DNA of 64,000 nucleotides from assembly GCF_000143415.4 (NCBI RefSeq), contig NW_003314336.1:51296-115295 (forward strand), given 5' to 3'. The notes under the pieces are model-generated. The model did not search any database and was not told the DNA's origin. It worked only from the letters and a program-made list of their open reading frames with translations. Origin of the DNA: Selaginella moellendorffii (lineage: Eukaryota > Streptophyta > Lycopodiopsida > Selaginellales > Selaginellaceae). Shown here piece by piece: positions 22,884 to 31,858 of this stretch. The first letter of the stretch is position 1. The number at the start of each line of letters is the position of its first letter. The translations under genes and the position numbers were made by a program.

Positions 22884-22997
22884 AGTCCGAGGAATGATGA
22901 CGTTGCGGATTTCTTTTGGATTTTGCGTGCTTGCATGCGCGCGGCAATCCAGAAATTAATGGTGGCGCCCAAGTCCGAGGAATGATGACGTGGCGGG
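22884..22997 (+). promoter_or_regulatory. Paired TGACGT-containing direct repeats
   Basis: AGTCCGAGGAATGATGACGT followed by TGGCGG/TGCGG occurs twice (about 22884-22908 and 22972-22997). TGACGT is the core of plant bZIP (TGA-factor) sites. The position, ~450 bp upstream of the predicted plus-strand start codon, fits a promoter; function is inferred. Confidence 0.45.
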
Positions 22998-23054
22998 ATT
23001 ACCAACCGTTGTGACATTTCGCGCGTGTGAGGTTAGGTTTTGCATTTTGCTTTG

Positions 23055-23230
23055 TACTCGCGCTCGCACACTCGCACTCGCGCTCGCATCACACTCGCTC
23101 TCCCGCTCGCATCGCGCTCCCACTCGCGATCACGCTCACTTCTCTACAGGTTTCTCGTGTGCATCGGCGTCCACTCGCGCTTGCATCACACTCGCGCTCG
23201 CATCACGCTCGTGTGCATCGGCGTCCACTT
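23055..23230 (+). repeat. CACTCGCGCTCGCATCA-type tandem repeats in predicted 5' UTR
   Basis: Short units built from ACTCGC, GCTCGC and GCATCACA, with the segment GTGTGCATCGGCGTCCACT duplicated at 23157 and 23211. The ORFs across it are low-complexity and not conserved. Confidence 0.75.
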
Positions 23231-23437
23231 CAAGACACACCCAGTTTGTAACTTCGCCGCCAACTCCGCCGCCCACTCCGCCACCCACACGCAGCCCACT
23301 TGGCGTCCCGGGAGATTTCAGCGCCACTCTCCAACTGTAAGTGGCAGAGTAGCCTTGCTGCTACGATCCGCTGCACACACAGTGCACATTCGCCAGCGAG
23401 TCCAGCCTCGATTGTCACGGCCTCCATTCGGCTTCAA

Positions 23438-26400
23438 ATGGTAAGTCTTTTAGGCCAAGTAGAAAATGGCATGAGGCCACATGCCATTCAGTAGCAACAT
23501 TGGCATGCACCGATTGGGCTCTCGAGTGCAGTCCGGTTATAGATGGCGTGTAGCCTCACGCCATCTTAGGATGCAGCCTCAAGACATCTGATGCAGTGGT
23601 GAATGGCGTGTGGCCTCACGTTATTTCCAGCTGCTAGCTTTTCATCTGTCAGCTCTAATTGTTGTGCATTTCTGAACAGGCGAGGAATTGCGTTCTTCTT
23701 CCAGCCACTGTCAATGTGGATGCAGAGAAGGGGGAGGAGCTCACCAATTGGACTTTCGGGATGGAAGGCGAGGATCTGATGCTGTACAACACAGATGGTG
23801 GGAGAAAAGAATGCATGGGGATCCTCATCCAAGTGACAGACACTCCATGCAGTTCCATGCAAGAATATGGACTGGCACTTGTGGTAGAGACAGCGTCCGC
23901 CTTCAAGATCCACCTTGCACATCCTAGCGGCTTCCCGGAGGGGGGCAGCGGCTATGAGGAATTCCTAGAGGGAGCTAGGGAGAGGTTGTCCAGGAGGCCC
24001 ACAATTTCAAAGACGTTGCGGGTCTATGAAGATCACATGGAATCCACGGACCTCACCTACGGCGATGTTCAAAAACTATATTCCAACATTGAGCCGTTGA
24101 GAGTGCCTCCAGTTTGCGAAGCGAAGGGGAAGGGGGTCGATCTGGAAACTACCCCGAAGCAGAAAAGGGTGGTCAAGCTCAAGCCGACGTCCGACTCTGC
24201 TGCTCCAAAAAAGAAGCTACTCGGTGATGCCATTGCCTCGGGTTCGAACACTACACCCACCAAAAAGAAGAGCCGCAAAGAGCAGAAAGAGCAAGAAGAG
24301 GCAGCAAAAATTGTCGCAGATAATAGTACTTGTTACTATTCCAACAAAGTATATACAATCGACGTGAGCCGTATCGAGATCCAAAGCAAATACAACCACA
24401 GGCTAGTATCTGATGAGTGGGTGGAAAAACTGAAGCAGAAGATGCTGGCAAGTCCAGTAACACCCGACATCGCAGACGTGATCCCCTACTACCGAACAAT
24501 GAAGGGCGAGACGAGGTTTCCAGACTTGATCAATAGGAAGGTGTTGGACGATCAGAACATCCGGTTCTATGCCGTCTCCGGGCAGCATTCTAGCTTGGCG
24601 ATGCAATAGATAGTTGTGGATATTATGGTGGGCGAGGAGGTGAAGAAAGTCTTCAAGACAAGAGTTGTCCGCCTGATAAAAGGCAACTCGCCCCTCCGAT
24701 CTATCATATACATCTCCCACGCGCAGAATGTCAAGCAAGAAACGTGCTACAAATCGGGTCTGCACGAGACATTGGCACGAACACGGAAGCTCTGGGTTCA
24801 ACTGAAGAAGCCACAAAAACCAGGACAAGGACGTGCACTAGCAACTAGCGCCTGGCAGGTAAGCCTCGTTGCATGTGGCCTCACGCCATTTCCATTGCAG
24901 GAATTCTCGAGTCTTCTCTCGAAAACACTGGGGGTCAATGACACACTCAGCATCCATAACATTCTACTCGCGACAAAAGTTGTTTTTGACAAATGGGTAG
25001 ATGTGCTAAGGAGGTACCATGACGGGGAGTTGCTAAACTCAATGGGTGTGGAGGACGGCCGGAAGCCCAATGATTTGAAGCTCAACGCCTTGCGTTTCTC
25101 GCGGTCTCTAGACGACGACGACCTTCTGACAGTGGCTAATGCTCTTCTACATGGTGAGGTAGTCTTCAACAAGACCAAAATGACTCCCGGCCATATTGTG
25201 ACATACGAGGACTTGTGCACGACTCTGAGAGCTCGTGCGCTATTGAAGGATTGGATCTTCGAGCAAGTGGCCATGGCGAGGGTGAGCATCGACACCACGC
25301 AAGAGATGATGGAAGAGCTGGACTTGTCAAATGAAGACATCGACGAGTACGTGAAGGGTGCCCCCAAGTTCATCGATCTGCTGCGGGATGCCACGAAAAG
25401 TAAAGCTGAGAAGTTGGATCAGTATCCAAATTTCATTAAGAGGGATGTCGACCGCCGGCTTCAGAAACAGCTCAACCCCGCAGCAGAGGCCTATCGAGAA
25501 CCTTACCGGGTATACGTGAATTCGGATGAGGATCAAAGGTGGAGGAGCATCGTTTCCCGCGGAGATGAGCAGGTCAAGAACATCTTTTGTGTGATGGACT
25601 TCACAAACGAGGAGATCACTCATGCAGACGAAGTCAGCTCCATCATTGACTTAATGGTGGGACTTGCGGAGGTGGAATCTTCAATCCACTATATGATCTA
25701 CGACTCCGAATCCTATCACAAGTTCTGGAAGGCCTTGAACGAGGTGAAGGCTCGGTTGAAAGGCAAGGAGATGCGGGAGATCCATGGGATAATGGCTAAG
25801 AAGAAGATACCGACGAATGTCCGCATCTTCACAGTCGCCCTTGTTATTGGTCCTGCAGCAGAGTGGGACTGGAGTGACTTCCCAGCTTCGTTCAACAAAG
25901 CAGATCGAATTGATCTGAGGGAGGTCAATTTACCAGTGCCTGAGGAACTGAAGACGGCTATGGAGCTTTCGAATCCAAAGAAAGCTCCAGGTGCAGCATG
26001 GGAAATTGATTCGAAAAGGAAGAAGGGCAACGAAAAGATGATAGGTAATGCCTCGCGGTTATGGCGTGTGTGCTCATGCCATTCATTGCAGATCAAGGGC
26101 TAAGTGAAAGCAGCTAGTCACCACCTCCTGACTCAGATTCCTATGGCGGACTCCCCTTCCCCAATCTCAATGGAGAGGTACAATGGATGAGGGATGCTTT
26201 TCAAGTTAGGGCCATGTTTTTCTCATCTCGTCGTCTTCGAAGGGTGCAAGAACGTGCAGAAACCATGTTAAGACAGTCGGGTGAGGATACGGTCCTAGGT
26301 CACGCACTAAAACAGGCTATGGATGTCTTGTATTTTGAGATGGAGACTCGGCCAGATGATTTTTCCAAGATGGTCCTGGAAAAACAAGCAATCCAGCCTG

Positions 26401-28420
26401 AGCAGCCTATGGAAGAAATGCAAGAGGGGGATGAGGAGCCAGAGAAAGATAATGAGCAGGAAGAGCAGAAGAACGAAGAGGAGGACAAAGAAGAGGAGGA
26501 CGAAGAAGAGGAGGATGAAGAAGAGGAGGACGAAGAGGACTTGGATGGTCCTCACAATGGTGACGATCACAATAACGACGATGACGATGATGACGACGAT
26601 GGCCAGCCTGAGGTGGCCAAAGAGAAGCGGAGGAAGGTCATACAAGACAAACCATCAGGTAAATAATAGTACATCCATTCCTAACCTTTTACCATTTCTA
26701 ACATTGTCCATGTAGGTCGCAGAAGAAATGGTAAGTAGAGATTATTCAGTTGAATTAAGATACAAACTCTAGCCTTTAGTGTCGAGGAAGGATAGTGCCA
26801 AGCAAGGGTCGAAACGTATGTCCAATCCTTCAGAATCAGCAGTGCGCCCAAGTGATATCGGTCCTAGTTCCTCAATAGCAGTTGATGGTAAATACAGTAT
26901 AGTTGATTCAATGTGCTAATGAGTTTGTTTTTAGTAGCACGGGAGGATACCATCTCAATCGAAGGGAGATATTTGGACATGCATATGGATCCGCCAGTGG
27001 ACTCTACTTGCTTGCAAGAGTCATCAGAGCTGGTGGAGGCTACTATCCATATCAACGCCAAGCAAGCTGACCACGCTCCACTTGATGCTGCCCATACCAC
27101 TGAGTCAATCTTGTCCACGTATCCAACTGACGGTGACCAGGCGCCATTGGACCCGCATGAGGCCGCCCCAGCCGCCGAGCCGGTCGTATCCTCATTTCCA
27201 ACGTGTGCCCAATCGTCTGACTACGCGCCGTTGGAACCTCCCTACACCGCCCCTGCTGCCTGTTCGGTCATGTCCACTTTGCCAACGGAGGCACCAGCTG
27301 AAATGGCGTGTGATCACACGCCATCGGAACCACCCCATGCCACTGTTGAGCCAGTTGTACCAGAGTCTACAGCTGAAATGGCATGTGCCCACACGCCATC
27401 GGATGCGATTGACCCCACATTGCAGAGGAGAGTATTTCTGCCCTTCACGTTTCCTCGACCAAAACCCTCTAAACGACCATCGGGAGCACCATTCGCTAAT
27501 ATTGTAGATGGTAAAATTGACTTGTACCATTTTTTATGCTGACGCATTTCATTTCAGAGTCACGGCAAAAGTACTGTATCGTTTTTGATCTGAACGGTGT
27601 CCTTTTCTCCCATGAGCGTGGCTCGTCCTCGAATGTCACTGCACCCTCCAAAGCCTGCGGTCGCAAGTTGGTCAAAAGAGACAGATTCACATTAATCACA
27701 CGGGAGAAATTGCGGGATCTAATAATGACCATGCGACACTTAAAACAGAGGGCCGGGTTCAATTTGCAATTGGGAGTTTGGACATCCATGATGCGCCACA
27801 ATGCATTAACGTTGCTACAGATGATGCACAATCAGACGCGAGTAATATTACCATTTGACTTTCTCCTAACGCAGGAGGATTGCTTGACTATGGTCCATGT
27901 GAGGGGTAACAAGCCCATCTTCGTCAAGGCAGAGGCTGTAGTGATGAACCGGACTGCTAGGTCAAGTGAAATCCTCATCATCGATGACTCGCCGATTAAC
28001 ACTGCAGCGAACACGCACACATATGCAGTGCACCCCATCTCTTGCAGTATGGAAACTAGGGAGAAGAAACCGTATGTTCTGGGGGACCTTGCAAAACGGC
28101 TTGAAGCGATGGTGATAGAGAACCGGCCAGTCCAGGAGGTGGCTGCAGAAATCAACCAAATGGCAGATGGAACGGTATATCAGAAGCCATTTGATCAGAC
28201 AGACACCAGTCATCATTTATGGCATGTATATTGTCTAGCCAAGCACTATCCGCATCTCCATAATCTGCTCAACCGGATGGGTTCTTCGACCACTGAACAT
28301 GAGCGTGGACGTATTAGAGAAGAGATGGCATTACTATTGGGTTTAAATCCTGATAGTGTGGAGAGTGATGAAATTCCAAGATTATTATATAGGCGTTGGA
28401 GGCAAAAAATAACAGTCTGA
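23438..28420 (+). CDS. ParB-like / FCP1-HAD phosphatase-like fusion protein of the transposon (8 exons, one in-frame TAG)
   Basis: Predicted exons: 23438-23440 (ATG only), 23680-24858, 24901-26044, 26137-26658, 26716-26730, 26780-26887, 26935-27510 and 27558-28420. The total is 4410 bases, exactly 1470 codons, and every junction is GT-AG and keeps the frame. Residues ~215-370 look ParB/sulfiredoxin-like (FYAVSGQHSSLA, like the GQHR motif); this is tentative. Residues ~395-775 are helical and unrecognised. Residues ~870-930 are Glu/Asp-rich, ~950-970 basic (GRRRNVSRKD, nuclear-signal-like), and ~990-1180 Pro/Ala/Thr-rich. Residues ~1188-1330 match FCP1/NIF-type HAD phosphatases: DLNGVL (second Asp replaced by Asn), WTSM, a Lys in IFVKAE, and IIDDSP. 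Codon 311 is TAG (24607-24609), so this copy may be inactive. It diverges from the transposase and probably shares the intergenic control region. Its role in transposition is unknown. Confidence 0.75.
23441..23679 (+). other. Intron 1 (239 bp) with three palindromes
   Basis: ATG|GTAAGT donor and TTTCTGAACAG acceptor. It holds palindrome copies at 23466-23487, 23543-23564 and 23603-23624. Splicing joins ATG directly to GCGAGGAATTGC. Confidence 0.7.
24607..24609 (+). other. In-frame TAG at codon 311
   Basis: It lies within the ParB-like motif region (SLAMQ then TAG then IVVDIM), with the frame open on both sides for hundreds of codons. A CAG ancestor is likely, but copy 2 does not reach this far, so it cannot be verified here. 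Confidence 0.85.
24859..24900 (+). other. Intron 2, 42 bp, built around one palindrome
   Basis: CAG|GTAAGC donor and CATTGCAG acceptor. The palindrome copy (24869-24889) makes up half of the intron. The intron length is a multiple of three with no stop, so an unspliced reading is also open. Confidence 0.7.
26045..26136 (+). other. Intron 3, 92 bp, with palindrome
   Basis: ATAG|GTAATG donor; acceptor CTCCTGACTCAG. The palindrome is at 26061-26082. An alternative acceptor at 26090-26091 would give a 47-bp intron and an early stop (TAG at 26115). The later acceptor restores the long frame and is preferred. Confidence 0.65.
26659..26715 (+). other. Intron 4, 57 bp
   Basis: CATCAG|GTAAAT to CATGTAG. 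It is followed by a 15-bp microexon (26716-26730). Confidence 0.6.
26731..26779 (+). other. Intron 5, 49 bp
   Basis: AATG|GTAAGT to CCTTTAG. The frame is kept. Confidence 0.6.
26888..26934 (+). other. Intron 6, 47 bp
   Basis: GATG|GTAAAT to TTTTTAG. The frame is kept. Confidence 0.65.
27303..27324 (+). repeat. Perfect 22-bp palindrome inside coding exon 7
   Basis: The 11-bp arm ATGGCGTGTGA is followed by its exact complement. It encodes MACDHTPS. A second, near-perfect copy at 27378-27399 encodes MACAHTPS, so the palindrome has been incorporated into coding sequence twice, in the same frame. Confidence 0.9.
27511..27557 (+). other. Intron 7, 47 bp
   Basis: GATG|GTAAAA to CATTTCAG. The exon that follows opens directly into the HAD-like domain. 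Confidence 0.7.
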
Positions 28421-28838
28421 GATGGCATGTATTTATTTAAAAATGTAACTTATTATGGCATGGGGTTCCATGCCATTGTATTAATATTAAAAGACAATTC
28501 TTTGAGAGGATTTGCATTATACTAGAAGTGTTACAGCATGTTATTGGAAGTCTACGAAGTTGTTTTATTAATAAGGGGAAAGTAAAGATTGAATGGGGAC
28601 TTGGGCTCCACCTAGACTCGGAGCAACTGAGCCAATATTAAAAGGATGGAAAGAAATTGGACGACGATGACAAGGAGAAGAGAGAGGTGAAGCAGTGGCA
28701 GGGGGAGGAGAAGTGATTGAGTAGACATTTCCTTGTTTAAAATAAAATGGCATGTGCCTCAATGCAGTTGAATTTTGTTATATTTATATACTATATAAAG
28801 GTTTGGAAACCTTATTTTACAAGTGGGATAATGACAAT
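28421..28838. other. Right subterminal non-coding region
   Basis: Contains the palindromes at 28455-28476 and 28747-28768 and a short hairpin AAGTGGGA...TCCCACTT (28821-28846) running into the terminal repeat. No gene is seen. Confidence 0.7.
28455..28476 (+). repeat. Palindrome copy in the 3' flank of the ParB/HAD gene
   Basis: The arms ATGGCATGG and CCATGCCAT surround GGTT, 35 bases beyond the TGA at 28418-28420. A half copy (ATGGCATG) starts 2 bases after the same stop codon. These could fold as 3' UTR hairpins. Confidence 0.85.
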
Positions 28839-28862
28839 TCCCACTTTAACGAAATAGAGCTT
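28839..28862 (-). repeat. Right terminal inverted repeat
   Basis: The complement of AAGCTCTATTTCG..., pairing with 15627-15650. The duplicated CAAT follows at 28863-28866. Confidence 0.85.
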
Positions 28863-30299
28863 CAATGGAAATGGGATGAGCATAACCTAAGCTAAAAGGC
28901 ATACAATTTGATTGTGTTAACCCAAATAGTGATAGAGGTGTGAAAGCACTAGCAATGAGTTGTAGGACTTGATAACTATGATAGAACTAAGCAAAAAGTG
29001 TGATATAATTGATTGGATTGGTGAAATTTAACTTCCCAAGACTTTTTGTTGAGATAAGGAGGTGCTATCTAACATCCCAGGTTGTGGAGACAGCAGAAGT
29101 CTATCTATCCAAATTGGACAAAGCTAAAAGGATTTTCGTAAGGCTAGTGATAGGCATACAAACGCCCATTAGTAGCAACATTAATCTCGATGTGTGGGAT
29201 TATAAAGTGAGCATATCCAAATTGAAAAACCACTCCTTAGGCTATTGGGTAGGTTCATCCTAAAGAATACTTACTAAGGTATAGTAAAAAGTGTAAAGTT
29301 ATCCTCCTAGCGTATAGGAGAATAACTAAAAGGAATGTATAAAGCCAAAAGTCAATAGTAAAGGGATAGAATTAAACTATAAGAATCAAAAGGCATAGCT
29401 AAGAGTGGTTATGCAAGTTAGAAGTGAAAAATCAAGTGAGTGCTTGAAGGTGTTATTATTGGCAATCGTGGTGCTATAGTGAGTCTAAAATATAGGCTTG
29501 CCCATATTAAACTATATGACAGTTAGGAAGCTAATAGAAAAAGTCTCTTTAATATTCCCAAGGACAATTCTGGGTAGGTTAGTACTTAGAAAGCCAAATG
29601 TAAATGGTTCATAATGATGTGCAAAACAAGTGGTGTATCAAAAGTGTCGTCTTGAAGCTTGTTATAAAGCAAGGCTATCAAGGTTGGGGAAATGGTTCAC
29701 TAATATTTAAGATTTTGGCTTTGAACAAAAGTCGATGGTTGAGGACTTTCATGCTTATATAAAGAACCATCTTATGTTGGTTGGGTGACTTACTGAGTTG
29801 GATTGGCAGGTCAGGGGAACAAAGACCCTAGTTAAAGGTGATGAGTTCAAAAGGGTGGCCCATGGGGCCAAACATGGAGGAGTCCATGCATGGTCATAGG
29901 TAGTTAACTAGCTTCTCAAGTAAGAGGATTTAGAAGTTTGGAGGAACAAGCTTTCTAAGTTGTGATCTGTAATGCGCATTGGATATAAGTTGTTGCACCA
30001 ACGTGGGGAGTCACACCAGGTATCCTTGGTTATACCATTTGTAAATGCATATGTAGAGGTTCGAGTCCTAACCCTTTAGTGCTTGGGTTAGAGTCCCAAC
30101 TCACTAGGGCATAGTGATGGTTTGGAATATGAGAACACTCAGTTTTTGGTGATTATGGACTCTTAGTAAAGAGGCTGGCTTTGGCACACCACCAAACGGG
30201 GGATGCCATGGAGTCATGATGCATGGTTAGATTGCTTAGTGTGAAAGTTTGGCATATCTAATTTGAATACTTTGGTGCAAGTGGCACTAAGAATATGGT
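28863..30299 (+). mobile_element. LARD internal region, right of the giant transposon
   Basis: Non-coding. It continues the LARD sequence interrupted at 15626 and is collinear with about 32965-34610, with a shortened 3' part. It is followed directly by an LTR. Confidence 0.8.
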
Positions 30300-31858
30300 T
30301 GTGAGACACAAATCCCTAAGCCTCAAAGTGGAGCCGAAAGGGCGCTACATGGTGGTGGCTGAAGCAAAAGCCAAACGAGCATAACACATTTAGACTAAAA
30401 GCTCTGACTTAAAAGGTCGAGAGTGAGAGTGGAACTTCCAACAAGGTGCTTGAGGAATAAGCATGAAGCGAGTAATAAGTGAGTTTCTAGAAAAGGGACA
30501 CAAGAAACACATGACATGTAAAAGTGTTTGAGATGGACCCAAGATTGAGTCTGAGATGGACCTGAGATGGAGTCCGAGATGGACTTGAGATGGAGTTCTA
30601 GATGGAGTCCAAGATGGACCTGAGATGGACCCGAGATGGAGTCCGAGATAGATTTGAGATGGAGTCCAAGATGGAGTCCAAGATGGACCCGAGATGAACC
30701 CGAGATGGAGTCCAAGATGGAGTCCGAGATGGAGTTTGAGATGTACTCGAGATGGAGTCCGAGGTGGACCCGAGATGGAGTCCCAGATGGACCTGAGATG
30801 GAATCCGAGATGGAGTCCGAGATGGAACTGAGACCGAGATCGAGATCGAGACTGAGTCCGAGTCTGAGCCAAGATCAAGACCGAATCCGAGTTCGAGTCC
30901 AAGTCTGAAAAGTATAGTAGGGAGAGTGTGGGGGTTGGAGCCCAGTGGAGCCATTTGGCTAGGAAAGACCAGTTTGGCCCAGGAAGGCTGTGCCCAGGTG
31001 TTGGGTGATGAGGTGACCATTGGAAAGTCTAAGACTAGAGTGAATATGGACCGACAAGCAAGGTAACTTGGTGAAGTGTTCAAAAGTCAACTCTAGTTCT
31101 CCCGGGAGATCAAATGGTTGATGCTCCTAGTCCAAGTGTGGGTGGCACAACCTACTTGAATACCTAGTGTGGCTCAATAGAACCTTGCTCTAAGCCCATG
31201 GCTAGAGCACCAAAAGGTGGAAGGCGGGGAGAGTACCCACGAGGCTTGCATGGGGCCATGGTGTTCCAAAATGTTGTCCAAAAGTCCTAGACTGTGGAAA
31301 GGAAGAGGAGCAATCCTCTGGTGCAATGATCAAAGATACAGTCAAGTGGTGAGGAAGTCCTAGAGGACCGTGGGACTTAGTGGTCGGGCCTGTGGGCCTC
31401 GATCCAGTGGCAGTGTTGGCGAACACGGCCATGGGCAGAAAAGGACTTGGTGAAGACCGGAAAAGGGATATTGGGGAAGGCTATTCCCCATGTCTGTGGG
31501 CATCCTAAGGATGCTAAGGAGTGGATCTGGAATGATCACTCATGGACGGATGGCCCAGTCCTTGAGAGATGGGACTGTGATGCAGGTGGTGTTAGACCAC
31601 CAGTGTGACCAACGTGAAGGGGCATGGCCTTAGCATAACAGGCTAATATGTTAGTGGTACCTTAGGGTATCGGTCACAAGGTCGGATACATAGAGCACTT
31701 TGACCAAGTGCAAAGGTTGAGTGGCATGGATGCCATTCTCAGGGATAGCAAGCCCCAAGTCCGAAATAGGACTTATGGAGGTTGTGAGTGAGACTCCTCC
31801 AAGTGGTCAGAGGTGTGGGTAAGTGACTAAAGTAGAACGGAAAAATTAGTCGCTTACA
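30300..31858 (+). mobile_element. LARD long terminal repeat
   Basis: TGTGAGACAC to CGCTTACA (1559 bp) with a minisatellite at 30528-30905. A primer-binding-site-like TTTAGTATCAGAA follows. It is shared between two consecutive LARD units. Confidence 0.88.
30528..30905 (+). repeat. GAGATGGAGTCC minisatellite inside LTR
   Basis: Shorter version of the array at 1341-2008, with the same unit and tail. Confidence 0.92.

Larger units (their letters stand above)
15627..28862. mobile_element. 13.2-kb TIR DNA transposon, copy 1
   Basis: The terminal inverted repeats (15627-15650 and 28839-28862) share GCTCTATTTCGTTAAAGTGG, with one mismatch at base 2 of the outermost bases. The element is flanked by CAAT duplications inside a LARD internal region. 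It holds a minus-strand DUF7869-like transposase, a divergent plus-strand gene encoding a ParB-like/HAD-phosphatase-like protein, a small acidic ORF, a ~2.4-kb repeat-rich intergenic centre, and over 25 copies of a 22-bp palindrome found nowhere else in the window except the second copy. Length includes a 100-N gap of unknown true size. A 4-bp duplication is known for some superfamilies such as Sola1/2 and Ginger, but I cannot assign a superfamily from sequence alone. Confidence 0.85.

Noticed and set aside
23027-23444. Protein-coding exon upstream of 23438 (Arg/His/Ser-rich frames)
   Set aside because: Low-complexity GCTCGC repeats open in several frames. Treated as 5' UTR or promoter.
17338-24609. 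Recoding or readthrough of TAG
   Set aside because: At three of the sites the sister copy has a sense codon that explains TAG by a single C-to-T change. Decay is more likely than a special code.
26307-26645. Hydrophobic minus-strand ORF (Val/Ile/Leu-rich)
   Set aside because: Complement of the Glu/Asp-rich coding stretch of exon 4, so a shadow frame.
26187-28420. A separate gene starting at the ATG at 26187
   Set aside because: The exon at 26137 joins in frame to 26044 with good splice sites (CTGACTCAG acceptor), giving one continuous 1470-codon frame. One gene is the simpler reading, although two genes are not excluded.
15853-28768. CRISPR-like array
   Set aside because: The palindromes are irregularly spaced over 13 kb in eukaryotic, intron-containing DNA, with no cas genes and no uniform spacers.
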